From Aureispira sp050633105 (lineage in GTDB: Bacteria > Bacteroidota > Bacteroidia > Chitinophagales > Saprospiraceae): 64,000 nt of DNA. Made by a program: the position numbers and the translations under genes. Shown here one piece after another: positions 25,415 to 33,317 of the stretch (within the stretch, counting starts at the first letter, position 1; the number at the start of each line of letters is the position of its first letter). The notes beneath the pieces were generated by a model. It was given only the letters and a program-made list of their open reading frames with translations. It searched no databases and had not been told where the DNA came from. The stretch spans positions 124,001 through 188,000 of the forward strand of contig JBOEFW010000008.1 of the NCBI GenBank assembly GCA_050633105.1. The letters are read 5' to 3'.

Positions 25415-27740
25415 TTATTCTTCTCTAGACAACGAATAAGGCAAATCAGTTCCCTGATTGCTGTGTTTTTTGTTGGGAGTGGCGCCCATTTCCAATTCTA
25501 AAACAGCTCCTTCTAATAAAGCTTGGTGACTCAACCAGCTTTTAGTGTAGGGTTTTCCATTCCAATACGCCGCTTGAATGTAGCGATTTTGATCGCTGTT
25601 TCTTGGAGCATTAATGACCACTTCGTTGCCATTTTCAAGTTGCAACGTGACTTTTTGGAAGAGGGGAGCGCCTAGAATGTATTGATCGGTAGCAGGGGCA
25701 ACAGGGTAGAAGCCCAAGGCCGAAAAGACATACCAAGCGGAAGTTTGACCATTGTCTTCATCACCAGCGTAGCCGTCAGGCGTAGGATGGTACATTCTGT
25801 TCATGGTTTCTCTTGCCCAATATTGTGTTTTCCACGCTTGTCCTGCATAAGGATAGAGATAAATCATGTGTTGAATAGGCTGGTTGCCGTGGGCATATTG
25901 ACCCATATTGGCAATTTGCATTTCGCGAATTTCATGAATGACCGACCCATAGTAACTCTCCTCATAAATAGGCGGAAGAGAAAAGACTTTATCCAATTGC
26001 TCAACAAACGACTGTTGTCCACCCATTAGATCAATCAAACCTTGCACATCGTGAAAGACGGACCAACTGTAATGCCAACTGTTGCCTTCTGTAAAGGCAT
26101 CCCCCCCACTTATAAGGATTAAAAGGTGTCATAAAACTTCCATCTTTGTTCTTACCCCGCATTAATTGGGTAGATGGGTCGTAAAGCTTTTTGTAATTGA
26201 GTGCCCGTTGGCGATAGAGAGCAATCTCTTTTTTGGATTTTTTAAGGGCTTTTGCCAATTGATAAATAGCAAAATCATCGTAGGCATATTCCAAGGTTCT
26301 AGCAGCATTTTCATTGATACCAACATCATAGGGTACGTATCCTAAGTCATTGTAGTAAGCCACCCCAGCTCTACCTACCGCAGTCATCGGGCCCTCCTTA
26401 TTGGCGCCATGAATCAAGGCTTCATACAAGTTCTCAATATCATAAGAATAAGCATTCCCACTTTTGAGATAGGCTTCTGCTACAACAGAAGCAGAGTTGT
26501 TGCCCACCATCACATTGCGCAAACCTGGACTAGCCCATTCTGGCAGCCAACCGCTTTCTGTATACGCGTTGCTCAGGCCTTCTTGAATGTGTCCATTGAG
26601 GGTTGGATACATCAAATTGAGGAAGGGAAACAAGGCTCTAAACGTATCCCAAAAGCCTGTATCGGTAAATAAATAGCCTTTTCTCACTTGGCCGTTATAA
26701 GGACTATAATGCACGATTTCGTTGTTCTCATTGATCTCATAGAACTTACGCGGAAATAACAAAGAGCGGTACAAACAAGAATAAAAAGTTTGAAATTGTT
26801 CAGGTGTTCCACCTTCTAGTTGGATGCGTCCTAATTCTTGATTCCAAGTTTGTTGGCCGCGTTTTTTGAGGGCGTCAAAATCTAGCCCATTGATTTCCAA
26901 AAGGTTTCTTTCTGCTTGTTCATAACTAATAAAGGAAGACGCTACTTGAGCGTTGATGGCTTGCCCTTTTTTTGTGGTGAAACTCAAGGCCGCCCCTGCA
27001 TGGTTACAAGCGACTTCTAAGCCTTCTATAAAGGTAGAATCTTTGTAAGTTTTTTGTTCTTTAAAGGGCGTATCAAAAAGCACTACAAAGTAGTTTTTAA
27101 AATTATCAGGAACACCACCACTATTACGGGTGGTATAGCCAATTATTTTGTTTTCTTCAGGAATGATTTTAATGTAAGAGCCCTTATCAAAAGCATCAAT
27201 AAGCACATAGGCTTCCTCTGTTGCAGGGAAGATAAAGCGAAACCTTGCCGCGCGTTCAGTGGGCGTGATTTCTGTGGTAATGTCATAATCTGCCAAATAA
27301 ACGCTGTAGTAATGAGGGGCGACAATTTCAGATTTATGTGAAAACCAACTTTGTCGCTGTTGTTCCTCAAAGACCAATTTTCCTGTTAAGGGCATCAAAG
27401 AGAACTGCCCATAATCATTCATCCAAGGTGAGGGCTGGTGGGTTTGTTTGAAGCCTTTGATTTGGTGAGCATCATAGGTATAGGCCCATCCATCGCCCAT
27501 TTTTCCCGTTTGTGGCGTCCAAAAATTCATCCCCCAAGGCATTGCAATAGCAGGATAAACATTGCCACTAGAAAGACGATAATCCGAATCTGTTCCCATG
27601 AGTGGATTAACCCATGCCACAGGGTTCTTACCTGTCGATTGATTTGAGAAAGGTTGTGCTTGCGCAGGGAGGGTTATCCAAAACAGCCAGCTATAAATTA
27701 GTAAGCGTCTGTTGGCGATTCGGTACAATAGATTCTTCAT
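25415..27740 (-). pseudogene. GH92 family alpha-mannosidase, frameshifted at a G7 tract
   Basis: Two adjacent frames together make one GH92 protein of about 774 residues. The first (27740 to about 26100) has a signal peptide (FWITLPAQAQ), NPLMGTDSDYRLSSGNVYPA, the N-terminal beta-domain and most of the (alpha/alpha)6 barrel to FNPYKWG. The second (to 25415) continues DAFTEGNSWHYSW and on to the C-terminus. They are joined by a run of seven C on the plus strand (26101-26107; G on the coding strand); six would restore KWGDAFTEGNS. From family knowledge the catalytic acid lies in the EGN segment, so the break removes activity. Causes could be sequencing error, recent mutation or slippage-based switching. 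GH92 enzymes are exo-acting calcium-dependent mannosidases. Confidence 0.88.
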
Positions 27741-27757
27741 TTATAGCTGGCTGTTTT
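27680..27757 (-). repeat. Perfect 19-bp inverted repeat enclosing the GH92 start codon
   Basis: Arms AAAACAGCCAGCTATAAAT (27680-27698) and its exact reverse complement (27739-27757) are separated by 40 bases. On the coding (minus) strand the upstream arm ends on the first two bases of the ATG (27738-27740), and the downstream arm lies in codons 14-20 of the signal peptide. Folded RNA would hold the start codon at the foot of a long stem. It lies between the cupin stop codon and the GH92 gene. Confidence 0.75.
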
Positions 27758-27770
27758 TATTTAAAGTGTT

Positions 27771-28280
27771 CTAGTCAAACTCTCCATCAAACTCAGGAAT
27801 ATCATTGACTTTTTTCTTCTTTTTACGTTTCTTTTTCTTCTTTTTTGTTTTGGTAGTATTTGTTGCTTCTTTTGGTTGGTCTTCGGCTAAAAAAACACGA
27901 TCGTGTCCCAAAAATTGAGGCGTTTGTACCGAAAGTACTTGTAAAGGTTGCCCACTGGTCGTAACGACTGCATGAGGAGTGTTAGGTGGAACAATAATGT
28001 GGTCCCCTTTTTTGATGTCAAGATACGCTCCGTCCAATAACATGCGGCCTCGTCCAGCAATAACGGTAATGACTTCTGTATGGTATTGATGCAAGTGTTT
28101 ACGCACGGATTTTTTGACGAAGATCATGTAAACTGTTGTATTCTCATCATCGTGTAAGGTGACGGCCTTGACATTGGTATAATCCTCTGTTGGCGCGAAT
28201 TCCGTGGCAGATTGCGTGAGAAGTTGAGCCGATAGGGAATGACAAAGAAGGACTACTAGTAGTAAAGTGAATAAGCGCAT
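27771..28280 (-). CDS. Secreted cupin-domain protein with lysine-rich tail
   Basis: 169 residues. Signal peptide LFTLLLVVLLCHSLSAQ, then a single cupin beta-barrel at about residues 45-120. Metal-site residues are visible in RKHLHQYHTEVITVIAGRG (two histidines and the glutamate) and in IIVPPNTPHAV (fourth histidine). After the cupin fold comes a low-complexity tail of up to nine consecutive lysine/arginine residues (KKKKKKRKKKKK), followed by an acidic end (EFDGEFD). It should be periplasmic or extracellular and metal-binding. The enzyme activity, if any, is unknown. It lies immediately upstream of the GH92 gene and the two may be cotranscribed. The A/T-rich tail codons may be slippage-prone. 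Confidence 0.85.
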   Translation of the reverse strand: MRLFTLLLVVLLCHSLSAQLLTQSATEFAPTEDYTNVKAVTLHDDENTTVYMIFVKKSVRKHLHQYHTEVITVIAGRGRMLLDGAYLDIKKGDHIIVPPNTPHAVVTTSGQPLQVLSVQTPQFLGHDRVFLAEDQPKEATNTTKTKKKKKKRKKKKKVNDIPEFDGEFD

Positions 28281-28448
28281 AGTTAGTGTGTAAGTTTGTT
28301 CCTAATAAATGTATTAGGAGAAGTTGTTTAGGGTTTTTGTAGGAAATAGGATGTTCGATAAAGTTGATAGCAGGTCTTTTACATCTAAAAACAGTACCTT
28401 GGCTATGAAGGTAGTAAATTTAGCAAAAAATAACTCGATTTTTAGCAG

Positions 28449-30251
28449 ATGCAGTTAACAACACTTGATTGGGGCATTATCATTGGCTTTTTAGCTCTTA
28501 TTTTACTGATTGGAAGTGCTTATACCCGCCAAGCTTCCAAGAACTTAGAAAGTTTTTTCTTGGGAGGACGAAATTTACCTTGGCTATTGGCAGGGGTTTC
28601 TATGGTCGCGACTACTTTTGCGGCCGATACACCTTTGGCTGTCACCGAAATTGTTCTCAAAGATGGAATTGCGGGCAACTGGTTGTGGTGGAATTTCCTA
28701 GCAGGAGGGATGTTAACGACCTTCTTTTTTGCGCGGCTTTGGCAGCGTTCAGGCGTTTTGACGGAAGTCGAATTGATAGAACTGCGTTATGCAGGTAAGC
28801 CTGCTCAATGGTTGCGAGGTTTCAAAGCGATTTATTTAGGTGTGCTAATGAATGTGCTTATTCTGGCTTGGGTTAATGTAGCTTTACAGTCGTTATTGGT
28901 CGTCTTTTTTGATTTATCCGACCAACAAGCCTTGTTGTATACAGGCGGGGCCATGTTATTGGCGGCTACTTATGCTTCTATGGCAGGCTTAATGGGGGTA
29001 GCGGTAACGGATGCCCTACAATTTGTAGTGGCAATGGTGGGCTGTATTGCCTTGGGCTACTTTGTTATCAGCTCTCCTGATGTCGGGGGCATGGCTGGTC
29101 TGAAAAGTCAACTGTTGGCACAAAATCCTACTATGCTGAACTTCTTACCTTCGTTTGAATCCGCAGAAAGCACAGGGACAACCTTGGGTTTAACGGTTGT
29201 TGGTTTCTTAGCCTATGCTGGATTTCAGTGGTGGGCCTGTTGGTATCCAGGCGCAGAACCTGGCGGTGGTGGCTATGTTGCCCAACGTATGATGAGTACG
29301 CGCAGCGACAAAGATGCTATTTATGCGACGTTGTTTTTCCAAATTGCACATTATTGTATTCGCCCTTGGGCTTGGATTGTTGTGGCTTTAGCCGTTTTTG
29401 TATTGTATCCTGACTTGGCTGTAGGCGATGAGCGTTTAGGTTATGTTTACGCCATGCGGGATTATTTGCCTTCAGGCTGGCGTGGCTTGTTGTTAGTTGC
29501 CTTTTTGGCGGCGTATATGAGTACGATTTCAACGCAGCTCAACTGGGGCGCAGGCTACTTAGTTAATGATGTTTATCATCGTTTTATGAAGCCCGAAGCC
29601 AGCGATAAACAATTGATTTTGGCCTCTCGTGTTAGTACTTTAGTCTTAATGGTTTTAGGTTTAGGTTTGAGTAGTTATATCACGTCGATTTCGGATACTT
29701 GGACCTTTATTTTACAGGCAGGAGCAGGTTTAGGTTTGGTGCTTATTTTGCGCTGGTATTGGTGGCGAATTAGTGTGTGGAGTGAATTGGCTGCAACGAT
29801 TGCTCCCTTTGTTGCAACAGCAGGTTTTTGGGCTTATGAAGCGCAAACAGGTATAGAAATCGAGACACCTATTGTACTTATTCTAACTACTATTTTTACA
29901 ACTATAGTTTGGCTCTTGGTTACTTTTGTAACCCAACCAGAACCTACGGCTACCTTAACAAAATTCTGGGAGCGGGTGCATGGACATGCTGATTATAAAA
30001 ACCAAAATGGGACGTTCTTCTCTCAGGGACGCTACTTGTTTGGTTGTTGGGTTTCTGCTCTGATAATGACCTATAGTTTGTTGTTTTTAACAGGAAAGTT
30101 CTTATTACAGGAATATGGAACTGCTTTTTTCTTGTTGATGCTGGCAGGTGGGAGTTGGTTGGCGTTGCGCCACTTTATGGAGCAAGCTGGATTGTTGAGA
30201 GGAACTCAGGAGCCTTTGGAAGATCTTTTGGATGATGGGAGAGAAGAGTAG
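28449..30251 (+). CDS. Sodium:solute symporter (SSS family)
   Basis: 600 residues with about thirteen to fifteen transmembrane segments. It begins TTLDWGIIIGFLALILLIGS, with a helix and then SFFLGGRNLPWLLAGVSMVA, the family's TM1-TM2 signature (the unwound GxSxxAT-type sodium site). Later come AYMSTISTQLNWGAGYLVND (the conserved TM8 serine/threonine pair of the Na2 site) and a long C-terminal region. It should couple sodium entry to uptake of a small solute at the inner membrane. The solute cannot be told, though the neighbouring glycosidase makes a sugar plausible. It is divergent from the cupin-GH92 genes across a 168-base spacer. Confidence 0.9.
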   Translation: MQLTTLDWGIIIGFLALILLIGSAYTRQASKNLESFFLGGRNLPWLLAGVSMVATTFAADTPLAVTEIVLKDGIAGNWLWWNFLAGGMLTTFFFARLWQRSGVLTEVELIELRYAGKPAQWLRGFKAIYLGVLMNVLILAWVNVALQSLLVVFFDLSDQQALLYTGGAMLLAATYASMAGLMGVAVTDALQFVVAMVGCIALGYFVISSPDVGGMAGLKSQLLAQNPTMLNFLPSFESAESTGTTLGLTVVGFLAYAGFQWWACWYPGAEPGGGGYVAQRMMSTRSDKDAIYATLFFQIAHYCIRPWAWIVVALAVFVLYPDLAVGDERLGYVYAMRDYLPSGWRGLLLVAFLAAYMSTISTQLNWGAGYLVNDVYHRFMKPEASDKQLILASRVSTLVLMVLGLGLSSYITSISDTWTFILQAGAGLGLVLILRWYWWRISVWSELAATIAPFVATAGFWAYEAQTGIEIETPIVLILTTIFTTIVWLLVTFVTQPEPTATLTKFWERVHGHADYKNQNGTFFSQGRYLFGCWVSALIMTYSLLFLTGKFLLQEYGTAFFLLMLAGGSWLALRHFMEQAGLLRGTQEPLEDLLDDGREE

Positions 30252-30267
30252 GTCTATGAAATGTTAA

Positions 30268-30304
30268 AAACTGTTTTAGTAATACTCTATTACTAAAACA
30301 GTTT
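30268..30304. terminator. 17-bp perfect hairpin after the symporter gene
   Basis: AAACTGTTTTAGTAATA (30268-30284) pairs with 30288-30304 around CTC. No T run longer than three follows, so it may act as a weak terminator or as a transcript end stabiliser between the two convergent genes. Confidence 0.65.
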
Positions 30305-30343
30305 GAATGATAACAATTAATTGTCGTTTAACAAATGACCACC

Positions 30344-30973
30344 TTATTTCATATCCTTAAAAGCGCGCGCTTTCCCACGAGCAAAAGCATCGGCATAACG
30401 ATCTTTTTGGATAGGAGCAATGGGACAAATAGGTGTTATGCGTAGTGGTTTTCTTTTGTTGTTTTCTTCTGCCCAGAGTTGTAAACCAGTTTGGTAACCG
30501 CGTTCCCAACCGTCACAATAGCCGCCTTCTGTTTTGGTAGGAACCAAATCCTCGACAGGCATACCTTGCTCTTTTTTTGCCTTTGTATATCCCTTAATAT
30601 AACCTGCATCATAATTGTCTTCATTAATGGGAGCAATCGGGCAGATGGGCGTGATGAACGTAGACCGCTTGGTGGCATTCATAGCGTTGGCATAGCCTTT
30701 TTTCCACCCCTCACAAAAGCTAGCCTTTTGTGGAGTAGGAGTAGCAAGTGCCGTTATTTTTTGGCCTGTTGCTTTTTCAAATCCAGCAGCATAGCCGTTG
30801 TCATAATTATCACCATTGACAACAATGGGACAAATAGGGACGATAAAAATCGTTTGTTCTAGCGAAGCCTTGCCCTGCTCATAGCCAACTTTCCAGCCAT
30901 CACAAAAACCTTTTTGAGCGAATAAGGCGCTTTGTAGGGTAAATAGGAAAAAGAATAGAATGCAGCGTTTCAT
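30344..30973 (-). CDS. Secreted protein built of three CDGW...ITPICPI repeats
   Basis: 209 residues from ATG at 30973; 47 upstream codons are open but lack sense, whereas MKRCILFFFLFTLQSALFAQ is a clean signal peptide. The mature protein consists of three imperfect repeats of about 55-65 residues. Each starts F/YC(D/E)GWxxGY, followed by a variable helix, then ITPICPIAPI or a close form and a DNYDxGYxxGY segment. Each repeat carries one cysteine in each half, so disulfides within or between repeats are likely. I do not recognise the family. Location is periplasmic or extracellular. It converges with the symporter and has no obvious operon partner. Confidence 0.75.
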   Translation of the reverse strand: MKRCILFFFLFTLQSALFAQKGFCDGWKVGYEQGKASLEQTIFIVPICPIVVNGDNYDNGYAAGFEKATGQKITALATPTPQKASFCEGWKKGYANAMNATKRSTFITPICPIAPINEDNYDAGYIKGYTKAKKEQGMPVEDLVPTKTEGGYCDGWERGYQTGLQLWAEENNKRKPLRITPICPIAPIQKDRYADAFARGKARAFKDMK

Positions 30974-31286
30974 AATAAATTGGTTTGAAGTGAGATGAGT
31001 CTTAACCCCATTATCACACCAAACTATAAAAAGAGCATTTTTTTTGAAGTAAAAACAAGGTAGAAGAATAGAATTCTCTTGATGTTCCCTTTTTAAGGAG
31101 CAACGGAGTACCAATTACAAAGAAAATAAACAGGACCTATACTGAAAGGTACTGTCTACAAAGTGCCTCTTTAAAAGCTGGATTCTGTCCCTTGTAGGGC
31201 TTAATTTTGTGTTTGATAAGTAGAGAAAAGCTGCGGTGTTCTAAGGCAGCAAATGCATTATAAATCAATCACATTAAGTTTTAAAC

Positions 31287-32219
31287 ATGAAAAATATACT
31301 GTCGCTTTTATTATTGCTTCCATTGTTGACGATGGCTCAACAAAACCCAATAGGACTTTATACCAATGATTTTAAAGAGTTAGTAGAAAATAACCAGACG
31401 TTAATTTGCGATGACTTGACAAGCCTTGGAGTTCGATTGACGAAGAGTGATAAAATTATGAAGTATGACCAGCTTGTTATTTCTGTGAGCTTTAAATATA
31501 AAGGCAAAACAGAAGATCGATGGATGGGCTATAAAGGCTATGATTTACATAAAGAATATTATGCAAAAAAACATGGGGATAAAAAAGTGCACGATGTTTA
31601 TTTAATCAAATCAGATCCTGATCAAGTTGGAGAAGATTTTTCGACCTACTTTACCTACCATAGTGATATCAATACGTTTAAACAGGCTTTTTGTTTTGAC
31701 CCAGAACGATACAATAATTTTAAAATTGAACTGAGTGGCCATTATATCACCAAAGAACAATATGCTTCTGATAATGATGGAGGAGTTTCTTTACAATATA
31801 CTTATGATAAAGGCGAAGTCTTAGGAGTCACTAAATTTAAAATAGAGCCAGGTGAAAAAACAGGACAAGAAGTATTAAAGAGAAGCCAAGAAAGAAAAAT
31901 TCAAGAACTACAAGTACAATTTAGAGATCGCCTGTATAAGATTGAAGAAAAATATGTTAGCATTATCGAAATATATGGTGCGCAGGTCAAAAAAATAAAG
32001 AAAAAGAACCTTTACAAAGCGTTTTTAACGGTAAAAGAATCTTTATTAAAAGATATTGAAGCCACTCAAAATGTGGCCGAAAAATATAAAAAGTGGCAGC
32101 GTTTGGAAGAAATTAGCCTTCAAATGCAGCCCTTCTTGAATAAAGACACAAAGTCTTTAGAAAAATCACTTAAAAATGTTCAAGATGTCGATGAAATCCT
32201 TAAGTTAATGGGTGTTTAA
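31287..32219 (+). CDS. Secreted hypothetical protein with C-terminal coiled coil
   Basis: 310 residues with a short signal peptide (LSLLLLLPLLTMAQQ). The first half is a beta-rich region with alternating charged residues (YDQLVISVSFKYKGKTED, KIELSGHYITKEQYASDND). The second half, from about residue 195, is a long amphipathic helical region rich in lysine and glutamate, likely a coiled coil. No known family is recognised. It is followed after 15 bases by a terminator, so it is probably monocistronic. The location should be periplasm or outer surface. Nothing in the neighbours indicates a role. Confidence 0.65.
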   Translation: MKNILSLLLLLPLLTMAQQNPIGLYTNDFKELVENNQTLICDDLTSLGVRLTKSDKIMKYDQLVISVSFKYKGKTEDRWMGYKGYDLHKEYYAKKHGDKKVHDVYLIKSDPDQVGEDFSTYFTYHSDINTFKQAFCFDPERYNNFKIELSGHYITKEQYASDNDGGVSLQYTYDKGEVLGVTKFKIEPGEKTGQEVLKRSQERKIQELQVQFRDRLYKIEEKYVSIIEIYGAQVKKIKKKNLYKAFLTVKESLLKDIEATQNVAEKYKKWQRLEEISLQMQPFLNKDTKSLEKSLKNVQDVDEILKLMGV

Positions 32220-32233
32220 TTCTAAATATAGAG

Positions 32234-32267
32234 GCCTTATTAAAGAACTTAATAAGGCTTCTTTTTA
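32234..32267 (+). terminator. Intrinsic terminator after the coiled-coil protein gene
   Basis: GCCTTATTAA (32234-32243) pairs with TTAATAAGGC (32249-32258) around a 5-base loop, followed by TTCTTTTT. It separates this gene from the LRR gene that starts 30 bases later. Confidence 0.85.
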
Positions 32268-32296
32268 GTAAGCTTGATCTTTGAAATTTTAAAATT

Positions 32297-32962
32297 ATGA
32301 TGACTAACTTCATTGATTTATTCACCTCGTTAGAAGAGGCAAAAATCCAACAGGCATTGACGTTTGCAAAGGACAATCCTATGGATAAAATTATTTTGCA
32401 ATACACACAAGGGTATGTGGACTTGATAAATGCTTTCCACTATCATTATGGCCATTTTTCGACAAAAATAGAAACCATCTATGAAGCAGAAATAAAAGAC
32501 ATTATTTACCTTAACGGTGCGGTTTTAGAAGTAGATAACAGAGCAATTACAACCATTCCAGCATCCATTGGATTACTCAAAAACCTGAAAGAGTTAAACA
32601 TTCATACCAATGAATTGACAAGCTTACCACCAGAAATAGGTCAATTAGAAAACTTAGAAACACTAATCTTAGAATTCAATAAAATTACCTCCTTACCTGA
32701 TGAAATAGGACAGCTCCAAAAATTACGGCACCTGAATCTAAATTGTACTTTCATAGAAGCATTCCCTGCAACATTTAAGCAACTGAAACTAGAAGTATTG
32801 TATGCCATAGAAAATTCTAAATTAAAAACACACCTTTATGAAGAAATAGAATCTATGAGCACGCTTAAAAAAGTATGGTTAGATGGGAGAACTCTTGATC
32901 GGGAAGGGGAAGAATACGTTCGAGATATGCTCTATTTTTGTGATGTTGTGAAATTTGACTAA
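32297..32962 (+). CDS. Leucine-rich-repeat protein
   Basis: 221 residues without signal peptide. Residues ~95-165 contain about three LRR units of the bacterial type: IGLLKNLKELNIHTNELTSL, then LPPEIGQLENLETLILEFNK and LPDEIGQLQKLRHLNLNCT. The N-terminal ~85 residues are helical, with KDNPMDKIILQYTQGYVDLI, and the C-terminal part caps the solenoid. LRR solenoids mediate protein-protein contacts; the partner is unknown. It is short compared with most LRR proteins but appears complete, with ATG at 32297 just after the terminator of the previous gene. Debris of at least one other gene follows it, so part of the original neighbourhood was lost. Confidence 0.8.
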   Translation: MMTNFIDLFTSLEEAKIQQALTFAKDNPMDKIILQYTQGYVDLINAFHYHYGHFSTKIETIYEAEIKDIIYLNGAVLEVDNRAITTIPASIGLLKNLKELNIHTNELTSLPPEIGQLENLETLILEFNKITSLPDEIGQLQKLRHLNLNCTFIEAFPATFKQLKLEVLYAIENSKLKTHLYEEIESMSTLKKVWLDGRTLDREGEEYVRDMLYFCDVVKFD

Positions 32963-33008
32963 ACAAGAGCTATCTTATAATAAATTAAAATAACAATCGC
33001 AGGAGTAA

Positions 33009-33170
33009 AAATGCTGCTTTTTAGATGTTTTAAAAAAACTTACTACATTAGGTGCTATTGAATATCAATACTTTAGTGAACGTGGGAAAGTGAAGTGGAG
33101 GAACGAAAAACAAGAAGTTATTGCTTGTGCAGATTGCAAGGCAATTATGAGTATTCGCCAATACCAATAA
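33009..33170 (+). pseudogene. C-terminal gene fragment, no start codon
   Basis: An open stretch of 53 codons ends at TAA 33168-33170. It reads as convincing protein (TLGAIEYQYFSERGKVKWRN, then CADCKAIMS) but has no start codon and is preceded by a stop at 33006. The CxxC pair suggests the lost protein had a metal-binding or redox-active tail. Family unknown. Confidence 0.4.
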
Positions 33171-33219
33171 CAGTTATCGTTAGGAATTATATCCAAATAC
33201 TCCAACCTTGAAAAAAACA

Positions 33220-33315
33220 AGGCTAGTGAGGTGTCTGTCTGACCCTTGGCATCCTATTGAAGGCGATATGAATAAATATGCGAACTTCATCAACACCATC
33301 ATGGATGCAAGGTAA
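33220..33315 (+). pseudogene. Second C-terminal gene fragment
   Basis: About 31 codons of open frame end at TAA 33313-33315, reading DPWHPIEGDMNKYANFINTI then MDAR. There is no start codon, and the stop lies three bases before the histidine-kinase ATG. With the fragment at 33009-33170 this suggests that a deletion removed most of one or two genes between the LRR gene and the two-component system. Confidence 0.35.
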
Positions 33316-33317
33316 GA

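Noticed and set aside
27826..27865. Lysine-rich tail of the cupin protein read as a sign of frameshift into a poly-A tract
   Set aside because: The frame continues beyond it to an acidic, well-formed end; the tract is plain low-complexity coding.
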